This document shows positions 17,603-25,276 of a stretch of 31,567 nt of DNA, one piece after another. The stretch is from Chloroflexota bacterium (GTDB lineage Bacteria; Chloroflexota; UBA4733). Under the pieces are notes generated by a model that searched no databases, was not told the DNA's origin, and saw only the letters and a program-made list of their open reading frames with translations. The position numbers were made by a program, and so were the translations under genes. How positions within the stretch are numbered: position 1 is the stretch's first letter; the number at the start of each line of letters is the position of its first letter. The stretch covers positions 1-31,567 of the forward strand of contig JANWJO010000133.1 of NCBI GenBank assembly GCA_025449435.1. The letters run 5' to 3'.

Positions 17603-17623
17603 GGGGACTACAGGGGGGTTTGG
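17603..17623 (-). repeat. 21-bp repeat, copy B, inside the 3' end of the kinase gene
   Basis: Exact inverse of 16933-16953. It overlaps the end of the P-loop kinase-like gene and supplies its final codons and TAG stop. Confidence 0.8.
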
Positions 17624-18195
17624 CATCCCGTTCGCAGCTCGCCAGGCGGGTCTTCAAGTAGCATTGATCCCAGCTCCCTCAGCCACCGATCAGCGTCCGC
17701 CGGCGACGTGAAGATCAGCGTCTGCCGGCCACTCGCGGCGAGCTCGGGAAATAACTGCGCGTAGCTCCGCCGCCGCCGGCGATGCGTCTTGATCGCCCAC
17801 ATGAACAAGGAATCGGTGTCCAGAAACTGCGCTCGAAACGTTTCGACATTGGTGCCCCAGATTTGCTGCCCGGTAACGATGCGCCGCCACGATCGCTTGA
17901 ACAGCCGGACCAGGCTGAGCCACAAGGGATAGTTGAGCCAGATGAACGTGGTGGCTCGGGGCCAGATCAGGTCGCGCACCGCGCTGTAGTTGCCGTCCAC
18001 GACCCAAGTGTCGCCCGCGATAGCAGAGGCGACGGTGTCACGAAATTGCCGCGCTGGTGCGTGCATCCAGTTAGGACCCCAGTGCAGCGCATCGAGTTCT
18101 ACATATGGCACTGCGTATTGGGCCGCGAGGGCCGCTGCCAGTGTCGATTTACCCGACCCTGTGGTGCCGACTACGACGATACGCTTCCCTAGCAC
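17608..18195 (-). CDS. P-loop kinase-like NTPase (adenylate kinase/FlaR-like), repeat-derived C-terminus
   Basis: From a GTG at 18195 the protein has 195 residues and begins directly with the P-loop strand: RIVVVGTTGSGKSTLA. Further marks are VELDALHWGPNW, WVVDGNYSAVRDLIWPRA, FIWLNYPLWLSLVRLFKRSW, a basic stretch THRRRRRSY and a C-terminal FTSPADADRWLRELG. This matches small ATP-binding proteins annotated as topology modulation/FlaR or adenylate-kinase-like; the true substrate is unknown. An upstream extension in the same frame runs into the sensor kinase gene and is not family-like. No clear Shine-Dalgarno site precedes the GTG. The gene is 55 nt after the sensor kinase stop. The last six residues (GCQTPL) and the stop lie in a repeat, so the C-terminus appears altered. 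Confidence 0.82.
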   Translation of the reverse strand: MLGKRIVVVGTTGSGKSTLAAALAAQYAVPYVELDALHWGPNWMHAPARQFRDTVASAIAGDTWVVDGNYSAVRDLIWPRATTFIWLNYPLWLSLVRLFKRSWRRIVTGQQIWGTNVETFRAQFLDTDSLFMWAIKTHRRRRRSYAQLFPELAASGRQTLIFTSPADADRWLRELGSMLLEDPPGELRTGCQTPL

Positions 18196-18250
18196 GACTG
18201 AAAAACTTGGTGGTGCCGTTCGCGCGCCGGGCAATGGTGGCAAGAATTGG

Positions 18251-19855
18251 CTATCCTCGCCGGCCACCCACGAGCGCCGGCGCCACCTGCGGCGTGGCCG
18301 GTGATTGGGTCGCCACCGGCAAGCTAAACCGTATCGTTGTGCCTTCGCCCACCACACTCGCTGCATCGATCCGGCCACGGTGCGCCACGATAATGGCCTT
18401 GGCGATGGCCAGCCCCAGTCCACGACCGCCAGTTGCCGCTGACCGTGACCGGTCAACGCGATAGAAGCGATCAAAGATGTGTGGCAATTCCTCAGCAGGT
18501 ATGCCCGACCCTGTGTCGGCAACGGACACTTCCACGTCGCGCACATGCGCCGTCGCCGAGATGGTCACGCTTCCTCCCGCCGGCGTATAGCGCAAGGAAT
18601 TATCTACCAGGTTGAGCAGCACTTGCGTGATGCGGTCGCCGTCGGCGTCGACCAAGGGGAGGTCGGCAGGCAAGCGTTGCACGAGCAGCACCTGCTTGTC
18701 TTGCGCCTCTGGATTGATGACCTGGACGGCCTCCTCAACGAGCTGATTGAGTGAGAGCGATTGCGCCACGATGTGCCCAAGACCATCCTCAAAGCGGGAG
18801 AGGTCCTGCAAGTCGCCGACGAGGCGGCGCAGCCGCTGCACCTCGCGAAAGATGCTCTGAAATAGGTCCACGCGCTCCGCTTCGGTAAGTACCATGCCAT
18901 CGAGCAGCGCCTCCGTGAACCCTTGAATACCGGTAAGCGGTGTCGCAAGGTCGTGGGAAACGTTGGCAATGAGATCGCGCCTGAGCGTCTCTTGACGCTG
19001 CAACTCAGTGATTTGGGTCTGGACCCGTTCAGCCATCGTGTTCATCGCGATGGCCAGCGCCCCCACCTCATCGCGTGACGACACTTTGGCACGTTGGGCC
19101 AGGTCGCCAGCAGCAATCTGTTCGACGGTGTCAATGACCGACTGCAGGGGACGGATGATGGAACGGGCCAGGACCATGCCGAGGAGAACGGCGACGGCGC
19201 CAATGAGCACGCCCGCCAGCGCCATGCGCTGTTCTACACCGGAGAGAAACTCTTCGGCAGCGCGTGCGAATGACAACGGCCCCTCATCGCCGGAGGGCCC
19301 GAGCGGGCGGCCAGGCGGTCCGCCAATAGGCGTCACCGAATTGGCGTCGGATGGCAGGGACAGCCCCCCCTGGCTCAGGTACGCGACACCAACGATGGCG
19401 TCACCGCTGCGAATGGGCGTGGCAACCCACGCACGCTCGTCGTTGGATGGGAACATGGGCGGCGTGCTATGCACCACCTGGCCGAGTAACGCTGCCTTGA
19501 GCGTGTTGGACGATGGAGCCTCACTGATGGGGACGGTTGGCGGTTGAGTCGCCACCAGGTGACCCTGCGCATCGAGGATCCATACGTCGCCACGCGTGAA
19601 CCGCGTCCATGTTCCGAGCTGCGGTGTGACCGCCCCCCAGTCGTTGGTAGCGGCATAGGCACCACCAAGGAGCGTCGCCAGCACCTCACCTTGGCGCTGC
19701 AGGATCGTCTCCTGGTAGCCCAGAAAAATCGATCGCACCGTAAACCTGGTGACGAGTAACACGACAATGAGCACGGAGGCGACGAGCAACAGGTACGAAA
19801 CGATGAGCTTCCAGCGCAGGCTAAACACGCCGAAGAAGCTCACCATGCCCTTCAC
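18251..19855 (-). CDS. Membrane sensor histidine kinase
   Basis: This 534-residue two-component sensor has a first transmembrane helix at about 16-37, an extracytoplasmic sensing domain (about 40-208), a second helix at about 212-232, a HAMP domain (232-284), a HisKA dimerisation domain with the phosphorylated His301 in NVSHDLATPLTGI, and an HATPase domain with N box (NLVDNSLRYTP, N419), G1 (DTGSGIP), F box and G2 (GGRGLGLAI). The outer domain has a Gly/Pro-rich loop near 175-195. The GTG at 19855 overlaps the regulator stop (GTGA). An ATG at 19846 or a GTG at 19843, which has GAAGG 5 nt upstream, are alternatives. Its cognate regulator is encoded immediately upstream. The stimulus is unknown. 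Confidence 0.95.
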   Translation of the reverse strand: MKGMVSFFGVFSLRWKLIVSYLLLVASVLIVVLLVTRFTVRSIFLGYQETILQRQGEVLATLLGGAYAATNDWGAVTPQLGTWTRFTRGDVWILDAQGHLVATQPPTVPISEAPSSNTLKAALLGQVVHSTPPMFPSNDERAWVATPIRSGDAIVGVAYLSQGGLSLPSDANSVTPIGGPPGRPLGPSGDEGPLSFARAAEEFLSGVEQRMALAGVLIGAVAVLLGMVLARSIIRPLQSVIDTVEQIAAGDLAQRAKVSSRDEVGALAIAMNTMAERVQTQITELQRQETLRRDLIANVSHDLATPLTGIQGFTEALLDGMVLTEAERVDLFQSIFREVQRLRRLVGDLQDLSRFEDGLGHIVAQSLSLNQLVEEAVQVINPEAQDKQVLLVQRLPADLPLVDADGDRITQVLLNLVDNSLRYTPAGGSVTISATAHVRDVEVSVADTGSGIPAEELPHIFDRFYRVDRSRSAATGGRGLGLAIAKAIIVAHRGRIDAASVVGEGTTIRFSLPVATQSPATPQVAPALVGGRRG

Positions 19856-20574
19856 GCCGCGCCGGCGGTTTCCGGCGATCCCGCGTCAAACTTGTAGCCC
19901 ACACCCCACACGGTCTTCACCCAGCGCGGACTCGACGGCTGTGGCTCGAGCTTTTTGCGCAAGGTGCCCACATGGACGTCGACCGTGCGGGCGTCCCCGT
20001 AGTAGTCGTAGCCCCACACTTGGTTGAGTAACGCATCACGCGTAAACACCTTGCCGGCCTCGGCGGCGATGGTACGCAGCAAGTCAAACTCTTTGGCGGT
20101 GAGCATGACGTGGCGGGTACCGACGCGCACCTCGTGGCGAGGCACATCGATGACCAGCGTGCCAAACTCCAACACCGTTTCGGCTGGATGACCCGATGGT
20201 GAGGTGGCTTTGGTGCGCCTCAGGATGGCTCGTACGCGGGTCACCATTTCCCTCGGGCTGAATGGCTTGGTCATGTAGTCATCGGCGCCAAGTTCGAGGC
20301 CGACGATCTTGTCGGTCTCCTCCTTTTTGGCGGTGAGCATCAAGAGCGGAACGAACGACAACCGGCGGATACGCCGGCACACTTCCAGACCGTCCAGTTT
20401 GGGTAGGAGCAGATCGAGGATCACGAGGTCGGGGTGGTCGCGTTCAAAGCGGTCGAGACCTGCCAGGCCGTCGCTCGCCACGAGGACGCGATACCCCTCC
20501 TTTTCCAAATACATCGTGAGGATGCGCGCGATATTCGTTTCGTCTTCGATGACGAGTATGGACTCTCCGGCCAC
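19852..20574 (-). CDS. OmpR/PhoB-family response regulator
   Basis: Receiver domain plus winged-helix DNA-binding domain. The receiver has ILVIEDE, the phosphoacceptor Asp in VILDLLLPKLDG (D54 with this start), LTAKK and the conserved Lys in DDYMTKPF. The output domain has HEVRVGTRHVMLTAKEFDLL, VFTRDALLNQVWGYDYYGDARTVDVHV and VWGVGYKF. GTG 20574 is preferred because GGAG lies 6 nt upstream and the receiver begins a few residues later, as usual. An ATG at 20613 would add 13 residues with only a distant AAGGA. It should regulate transcription on signal from the adjacent kinase. The secreted repeat protein upstream on the same strand is a possible target. Confidence 0.96.
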   Translation of the reverse strand: MAGESILVIEDETNIARILTMYLEKEGYRVLVASDGLAGLDRFERDHPDLVILDLLLPKLDGLEVCRRIRRLSFVPLLMLTAKKEETDKIVGLELGADDYMTKPFSPREMVTRVRAILRRTKATSPSGHPAETVLEFGTLVIDVPRHEVRVGTRHVMLTAKEFDLLRTIAAEAGKVFTRDALLNQVWGYDYYGDARTVDVHVGTLRKKLEPQPSSPRWVKTVWGVGYKFDAGSPETAGAA

Positions 20575-20666
20575 GTGTATCTCCGTGGGACGATTCTCAT
20601 GATCCGATTCCATAGTGTACCGAGGTCCTTTCGCAAACGGTGGGATGACGTGTGCACCAAAGACAA

Positions 20667-20696
20667 GGGAGAGCGAGCGTTGCCGCCCACTCTCCC
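20667..20696 (-). terminator. Possible terminator after the secreted repeat protein gene
   Basis: On the minus strand a 7-bp GGGAGAG/CTCTCCC stem with a 16-nt loop is followed by TTGTCTTTGG. The U-rich tail is weak, so read-through into the two-component genes is possible. Confidence 0.4.
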
Positions 20697-20745
20697 GTTC
20701 GTTCGGTGCCCAGCATCATCGAGGCCACTCGATAACGCGAGCTCC

Positions 20746-21498
20746 CTACGCTGCCGGTTTCTGGGGCGCAGCTCCGTTGTGCGGCCCGGTCGGCCCGACG
20801 GCGTGCCCTTTCCCTGGTGTCGCGTTCAACAATTGTGCGAGGTGACTTTGCAGGTTGGTGAGCAGCGTGTTCTCTTGCGCAGCGGTTATCTTGCCACTGC
20901 TGACGTCCTGGTCGAGTTGCGCCTTGGCCGCGGCGATCATGGCGTTCTCGACGGTTTGCAGCGCCACCCCCTGGCTTTGAGCTATTGACGCAACGCTCTT
21001 GCCGCCGCGCATGTCGGTTTGCAACTGTGCTGGCGTGAGGTTGAGCGCCTTAGCGGCCGCTTGCCATTCGGCCTGGAACAAAGGCAGACCCAGCCGTTGT
21101 GAAGCGTGCGACTGTTGGTATGCCTGCATGGCGGTAATGATGTCTTGCTCCTGAGCACTGGTTATCTTGCCCTGGGTGACGAGCTGGTCGAGCACAGATT
21201 TGAGGGCTGGACCGCCGTTCGGCCCACCCCGCGGCCCGCGTGGTCCGCCACGCCAACCGGCAGTTGCAGTGTGCGTGCCAGTACTCGTTGCCGTTGTCGT
21301 GGCGGCCGATGTGGCAGATGCCGTCGTAGGCGGGTCAGCTGCCGTGGTTGCCGTGGTCGCAGTGTCGGCGCTGGCTTGGGCCACAATGGGCGGTAGGGCG
21401 CTGGCTTGCGCATACTGATGCACCGCTACGCCGGCCCCTCCCGCGAGGACGACGGCGGTGACCCCGCCGATCGCCAGCTTTCGCAATGGCTGAGTCAA
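20746..21498 (-). CDS. Secreted helical-repeat protein, DUF2680-like pattern
   Basis: From a TTG at 21498, with AGGAG 7 nt upstream, the protein has 250 residues; the longer frame to 21576 has no comparable site. Residues 8-28 form a hydrophobic export signal. Residues 40-80 are Ala/Thr-rich, followed by a Gly/Pro/Arg-rich linker. Two similar helical units follow: LDQLVTQGKITSAQEQDI (about 103-120) and LDQDVSSGKITAAQENTL (about 195-212). Between them is LNLTPAQLQTDMRGGKSVASI, a pattern seen in DUF2680/YckD-like secreted proteins of unknown function. The C-terminal tail is Pro/Gly-rich. It precedes a response regulator and sensor kinase on the same strand, so it may be a regulon member or an envelope-stress protein (inference). 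Confidence 0.85.
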   Translation of the reverse strand: MTQPLRKLAIGGVTAVVLAGGAGVAVHQYAQASALPPIVAQASADTATTATTAADPPTTASATSAATTTATSTGTHTATAGWRGGPRGPRGGPNGGPALKSVLDQLVTQGKITSAQEQDIITAMQAYQQSHASQRLGLPLFQAEWQAAAKALNLTPAQLQTDMRGGKSVASIAQSQGVALQTVENAMIAAAKAQLDQDVSSGKITAAQENTLLTNLQSHLAQLLNATPGKGHAVGPTGPHNGAAPQKPAA

Positions 21499-21705
21499 GG
21501 TTGGTCTCCTAATACTAGAGGAAGTTCCAGAATTTCGAGCGCGAACCCCGGCGCCGAGGTGCTGCTCCATGGCCAATGTACGCGCGCATGGTGGGTCAAG
21601 TGTGAGAAAAGGCTAAACTATCGCCTCCCAGATCGGATTCACAGGAAGACTTAAGAATGTCCCCTTGTGTGCCACAATGAGCGCTACACGCGAAAGGAAC
21701 GCCAC

Positions 21706-23553
21706 GTGCCACCGACAGCACCCGAAGGGCATGGCCATATCGATTTTGGTCGCTTGCTGCATGTGCGCAACGGTTACGGTCCATCTTTCGACGGAACCGG
21801 GACGCACCTGCACTTCATCACCGATATCACAGGGTTGCCCCAGGGGTGGCGCGTGCCGGTAACCGGCGGGTGGCCGGAGCGCACGACGTTCGTGGATGAG
21901 CGCGTGGGGTTCGTGAGCCAGCAGCCAGGAGGCGACGCACTGCTCATAGGCTGGGACCAAGGAGGAGACGAAAAGCACCGGCTGGCCCTGCAGGATGTCG
22001 ATGGCAACCTAATTGCGCTCACGCACGACACCGGAGCTATGCACCCATTTGGCGCGTGGTCGCCAGATGGAAGGCACATCTCGTATGCCACCAATGAGCG
22101 TGACCGCCGCGAGCTGGACGTGGTGGTTTATGAAGTAGCGACCGGCTTATCACGCACCGTGCTGCGCGCCGGTGAAGGCTGGTACGCGGGTGACTTTTCC
22201 CCTGATGGCACCCGGCTCCTCGCCATGCAATCACGCAGTTCGTTTGACCAGGAACTGCGGGTCATCGACATTGCTTCCGGCACTTCGAGCATCGTGTTGC
22301 TGCGCGCCGGCACCTGCCACGTGGCCAGCGCGTGTTGGGCTGCCGGCGGCGCCAGCGTGTATGTGGCCACCGACGTCGATGATGAATTTGCCCGCTTGTG
22401 TCACGTTGATCTGGCAACTGGGCAGCTTACGCGGCTTGACCAGGGCGGTGCGGATGTCAGTCACCTTGCACTATCGCCGGACGGCAGCAAGCTCGCGTTC
22501 CTGCGCAACGTCGAAGGCTATTCGGCGCTGCAAGTGCTCGACCTTACTTCGGGCGCCCTGCTCGCGCTGCCCGAGTTGCCTCGAGGCATCATTGCACGCG
22601 GCGGCGTCGCTGCCTGGCGCGACGGCCTGGAGTGGTCGCCCGATAGCCAATCCTTGACTTTTAGCCTTGTGGGCGCCACCTTCACCCAGAATGTTTGGGT
22701 CATCAACCTCGCGGAGCACCGAGCCCACCAAGTCACTTGGGCCACGCAAGCCGGTATCGCCAGCGAACGCATGGCAGAGCCGCGCCTGGTAGCTTATCCA
22801 ACGTTTGATGGGAGAGACATTCCTGCGTTCCTCTATGCTCCCCAAGGTGCTACGCCAGACGGCAGCCGAGCGGCGGTGATACAGATCCACGGTGGGCCCG
22901 AAGGTCAGTCCAGGCCCGCTTTTGACCCTGTGGTTCAGTACCTGGTTCAAGAGGGCTATGTCGTGCTCGTTCCCAATGTGCGCGGCTCAACCGGCTACGG
23001 CAAGACCTACAGCCACCTAGACGACGTCGAGAAGCGGCTGGATAGCGTGGCCGACATCGCCGCAGGGGCACACTGGCTAGCCCAACGAGGCTGGGCCCGC
23101 AGCGATCGCATCGCGTGCATGGGTGGAAGCTACGGTGGCTTCATGGTGCTGTCCTGCCTCACAGAATTTCCTGACATTTGGGCGGCAGGCGTAGAGTTTT
23201 ACGGTGTGGCGAACTTCGCAACGTTCTTCCAGCGCACGGCACCGTGGCGGCGGGCCCACCGAGCACGCGAGTATGGCGACCCGGTACGCGACGCGGCGCT
23301 GTTTGATCGGATCTCGCCCATCCATCGCATCGATCGCATCGTGGCGCCCTTATTTGTGTTCCACGGCGCTAATGATGTGCGTGTGCCGATCGAAGAGAGC
23401 GAGCAAATTGTAGCCGCCCTGTCTGGACGCGGATCGCCAGTGGAATATCTGCGCGTGGAGGACGAGGGGCACAGCATCAGCAAATTGCACAACCGCTTGC
23501 GCTTGTACCCCGCGGTGGCACGATTCTTGAACCAGCACCTCCGTGTCGATTGA
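21706..23553 (+). CDS. S9-family serine peptidase (prolyl oligopeptidase/acylaminoacyl peptidase type)
   Basis: This 615-residue cytoplasmic peptidase starts at GTG 21706, with AAAGGA 7 nt upstream; the longer frame to 21667 lacks such a site. The N-terminal part (about 1-370) is a beta-propeller with PD40/WD-like repeats, seen as AWSPDGRHISY, DFSPDGTRLL, LALSPDGSKLAF and EWSPDSQSLTF. The C-terminal alpha/beta-hydrolase has the oxyanion region IQIHGGP, NVRGSTGYG, the nucleophile in GGSYGGF (Ser475), Asp557 in HGANDVRVP and His589 in EDEGHSI. It should cleave short peptides or acylated N-termini admitted by the propeller. No signal peptide is seen. Its end overlaps the MFS gene by 11 nt. Confidence 0.95.
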   Translation: MPPTAPEGHGHIDFGRLLHVRNGYGPSFDGTGTHLHFITDITGLPQGWRVPVTGGWPERTTFVDERVGFVSQQPGGDALLIGWDQGGDEKHRLALQDVDGNLIALTHDTGAMHPFGAWSPDGRHISYATNERDRRELDVVVYEVATGLSRTVLRAGEGWYAGDFSPDGTRLLAMQSRSSFDQELRVIDIASGTSSIVLLRAGTCHVASACWAAGGASVYVATDVDDEFARLCHVDLATGQLTRLDQGGADVSHLALSPDGSKLAFLRNVEGYSALQVLDLTSGALLALPELPRGIIARGGVAAWRDGLEWSPDSQSLTFSLVGATFTQNVWVINLAEHRAHQVTWATQAGIASERMAEPRLVAYPTFDGRDIPAFLYAPQGATPDGSRAAVIQIHGGPEGQSRPAFDPVVQYLVQEGYVVLVPNVRGSTGYGKTYSHLDDVEKRLDSVADIAAGAHWLAQRGWARSDRIACMGGSYGGFMVLSCLTEFPDIWAAGVEFYGVANFATFFQRTAPWRRAHRAREYGDPVRDAALFDRISPIHRIDRIVAPLFVFHGANDVRVPIEESEQIVAALSGRGSPVEYLRVEDEGHSISKLHNRLRLYPAVARFLNQHLRVD

Positions 23554-24817
23554 GACACGACCACGCTCGGTAGGAACGAGCCATGCCTTCACCTCGCTGG
23601 GGTACCGCGATTACCGCCTCCTCTGGACCTCTGTGTTGTTGGGCAATTCCGGCCGCTGGGTGATGGCGATGGGGACCGGCTGGCTGTTATACCGCTTGAC
23701 GAACTCCAGCGTGTGGGTGGGGGCAAGTTACGCGGCTATCCAGGCCCCCTCACTCGTTGTTGCACCGCTCGCCGGTGTGCTCGCTGATCGCTACGACCGC
23801 CGGCACGTGTTCGCGGTATCGCTCGCGCTGGCGTCGGCGGCGTGTTTGCTACTGGCCCTGCTCGCAACGGCTGGGCTAGCCACTCCACCCGTGGTGTTAG
23901 CCTGCACCTTACTCATGGGCGTGACCTTTAGCGCCCAGGGAACCGCGAGCAGCTCCCTGGTGCCAGGACTCGTGCCGCGCACGAACTTCCCTAACGCCGT
24001 CGCCTTGTTAGGGACGGTGCGTCAAGGTGCAGAGTTTGTCGGGCCGACACTGGGGAGCGCATTGATCGTAGTGTTGCGCGACGATGCCGTGTTTTATCTG
24101 GCGGCTCTGTGTTACTTCGCGGGTATCGCACTGGTCCTCGCCATGCGCGCCGTGGAACAGCCCAAGCGTGCGACGAGCCGGCCTGTCCAGTCCCTAGTTG
24201 AGGGGATTGCGTACGCGCGAGCCATTCCCTTGCTGGGTAGCATCATCCTGCTGGTTGGGTTCCACTGCAGTTTGACGATGACCTACCAGGGCATGCTGCC
24301 GCAGTATGCGGACCAAGTGCTCATGGGGAACGAGCAGACGTATGGGCACTTAATGACGGCCGTGGGACTGGGCGCCATTATTGGCACCTTGTTGCTGGCG
24401 GCGGCCTCGGATCGCCGGATGTACGGTACGTACTTTGTGGTGACGGCTGTATTGAGCGGCGTCGCCTTGATGTGCCTGGGCCTTGTTCATGCTGGTGTAC
24501 TGGCGTACCTATGCGCCTTGGCCGTTGGTGGCTCGCAGGCAGCGTTTATGGCCATCAGCATGACGTTCCTACAGGAAAATTCGGACGATGCCCACCTTGG
24601 CCGGGTGACCGGTGTGTACAGCTTCCTGGCCAGTGGCACGATGGCGTTGCTTACGTATTTGTTGGGTTGGCTTGCCGGAACCGTCTCACCCGCCGTGTTG
24701 ATGGTGGCATTCGGCTGCATCTTCGTCGTGGTGCTCGTGGTGGCGGCGCGATCGTCGGCGACTATTCGCCTGGTCTACCGAGGAGCACACGTGCCACAGC
24801 TTGTGCAAACCGCTTAA
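23543..24817 (+). CDS. MFS transporter, EntS-like/MFS_3 exporter group
   Basis: This 424-residue inner-membrane protein has about 12 hydrophobic helices. The N-terminal YRDYRLLWTSVLLGNSGRWV and the loop 2-3 motif GVLADRYDRRHVF place it in the major facilitator superfamily, in the group that includes the enterobactin exporter EntS and macrolide-type exporters. The GTG at 23543 overlaps the peptidase stop. No later in-frame start with a better site was found, and no clear Shine-Dalgarno precedes it, so coupling to the peptidase is likely. Its substrate is unknown; context (a peptidase gene) would allow peptide-like compounds, but that is a guess. Confidence 0.93.
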   Translation: MSIETRPRSVGTSHAFTSLGYRDYRLLWTSVLLGNSGRWVMAMGTGWLLYRLTNSSVWVGASYAAIQAPSLVVAPLAGVLADRYDRRHVFAVSLALASAACLLLALLATAGLATPPVVLACTLLMGVTFSAQGTASSSLVPGLVPRTNFPNAVALLGTVRQGAEFVGPTLGSALIVVLRDDAVFYLAALCYFAGIALVLAMRAVEQPKRATSRPVQSLVEGIAYARAIPLLGSIILLVGFHCSLTMTYQGMLPQYADQVLMGNEQTYGHLMTAVGLGAIIGTLLLAAASDRRMYGTYFVVTAVLSGVALMCLGLVHAGVLAYLCALAVGGSQAAFMAISMTFLQENSDDAHLGRVTGVYSFLASGTMALLTYLLGWLAGTVSPAVLMVAFGCIFVVVLVVAARSSATIRLVYRGAHVPQLVQTA

Positions 24818-24832
24818 GCTTGCGAACTGTGC

Positions 24833-25276
24833 CTAAACGTGACTGCGCAGCGAAGGGTCGCGCTGCGTGCGGACGTACGGTGCGTCACGATGGGTTGCCC
24901 AATCCCGAATACGCTCGACATGCTTTGGCAGAGTCTTGTCAGGAAGGGCGTTGGGCGATGCCCACACAAAGGCCGCCGACTCATCGGTGGGCGTCAGCGT
25001 GCCACCAATAGGCTGACACTCAAACACGATCACCACTTCGTCGATTTGCGGCTTGGAATACACACCAACGAGGCGTTTCACCGTGACGTCGAGCGCTGTT
25101 TCCTCGCGTACCTCGCGCACGACTCCCTCATCGACCGCTTCGGCGCTTTCCAGCCCGCCTCCCGGCAGATTCCACCAGCCCGAATCCCGCCGCTGGGCAA
25201 GGAGCACCCGGCCAGCATCGGCAATGATCGCGAACACGCCAATTCGGAACATGGTGGTAGGCGGAGTTGCGCTCAC
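24833..25276 (-). CDS. Nudix hydrolase
   Basis: This 147-residue protein has a Nudix box from GGLESAE to REVREETALDV that fits G-x5-E-x7-REUxEE; the last Gly of the box is Ala. The N-terminal strand FAIIADAGRVLLAQRR and NLPGGG are typical. It should hydrolyse a nucleoside diphosphate linked to another group. The substrate is not evident, and MutT-like or ADP-sugar activity are both possible. The GTG at 25276 overlaps the aroKB stop (GTGA), with GAGG 7 nt upstream. It meets the MFS gene tail to tail after a 15-nt gap. Confidence 0.93.
   Translation of the reverse strand: MSATPPTTMFRIGVFAIIADAGRVLLAQRRDSGWWNLPGGGLESAEAVDEGVVREVREETALDVTVKRLVGVYSKPQIDEVVIVFECQPIGGTLTPTDESAAFVWASPNALPDKTLPKHVERIRDWATHRDAPYVRTQRDPSLRSHV

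Larger units (their letters stand above)
16740..17650. repeat. Gene-free island of GC-rich hairpin repeats downstream of tRNA-Gly
   Basis: About 0.9 kb without a credible complete gene. It contains several related GC-rich palindromes with CC...GG arms (16871-16892, 16947-16970, 17455-17474, 17587-17608), two long inverted-repeat pairs (listed separately), a 15-bp direct repeat (17435-17449 and 17508-17522), a 13-bp direct repeat (17481-17493 and 17539-17551), and a 12-bp sequence CCGAGCAGCCGG adjoining two of the hairpins in opposite orientation (16891-16902, 17445-17456). It looks like nested, partly decayed short mobile or palindromic elements. The spacing is irregular, so it is not a CRISPR array. 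No direct repeat of the tRNA 3' end was found, so I do not call an attachment site. Confidence 0.8.

Noticed and set aside
16871..17608. CRISPR array
   Set aside because: Repeat units differ in length and orientation and their spacing is irregular. No cas gene is in the window.
16661..17650. Integrated genomic island with attachment sites at tRNA-Gly
   Set aside because: No integrase gene and no direct repeat of the tRNA 3' end was found within the window. Only short repeats are present.
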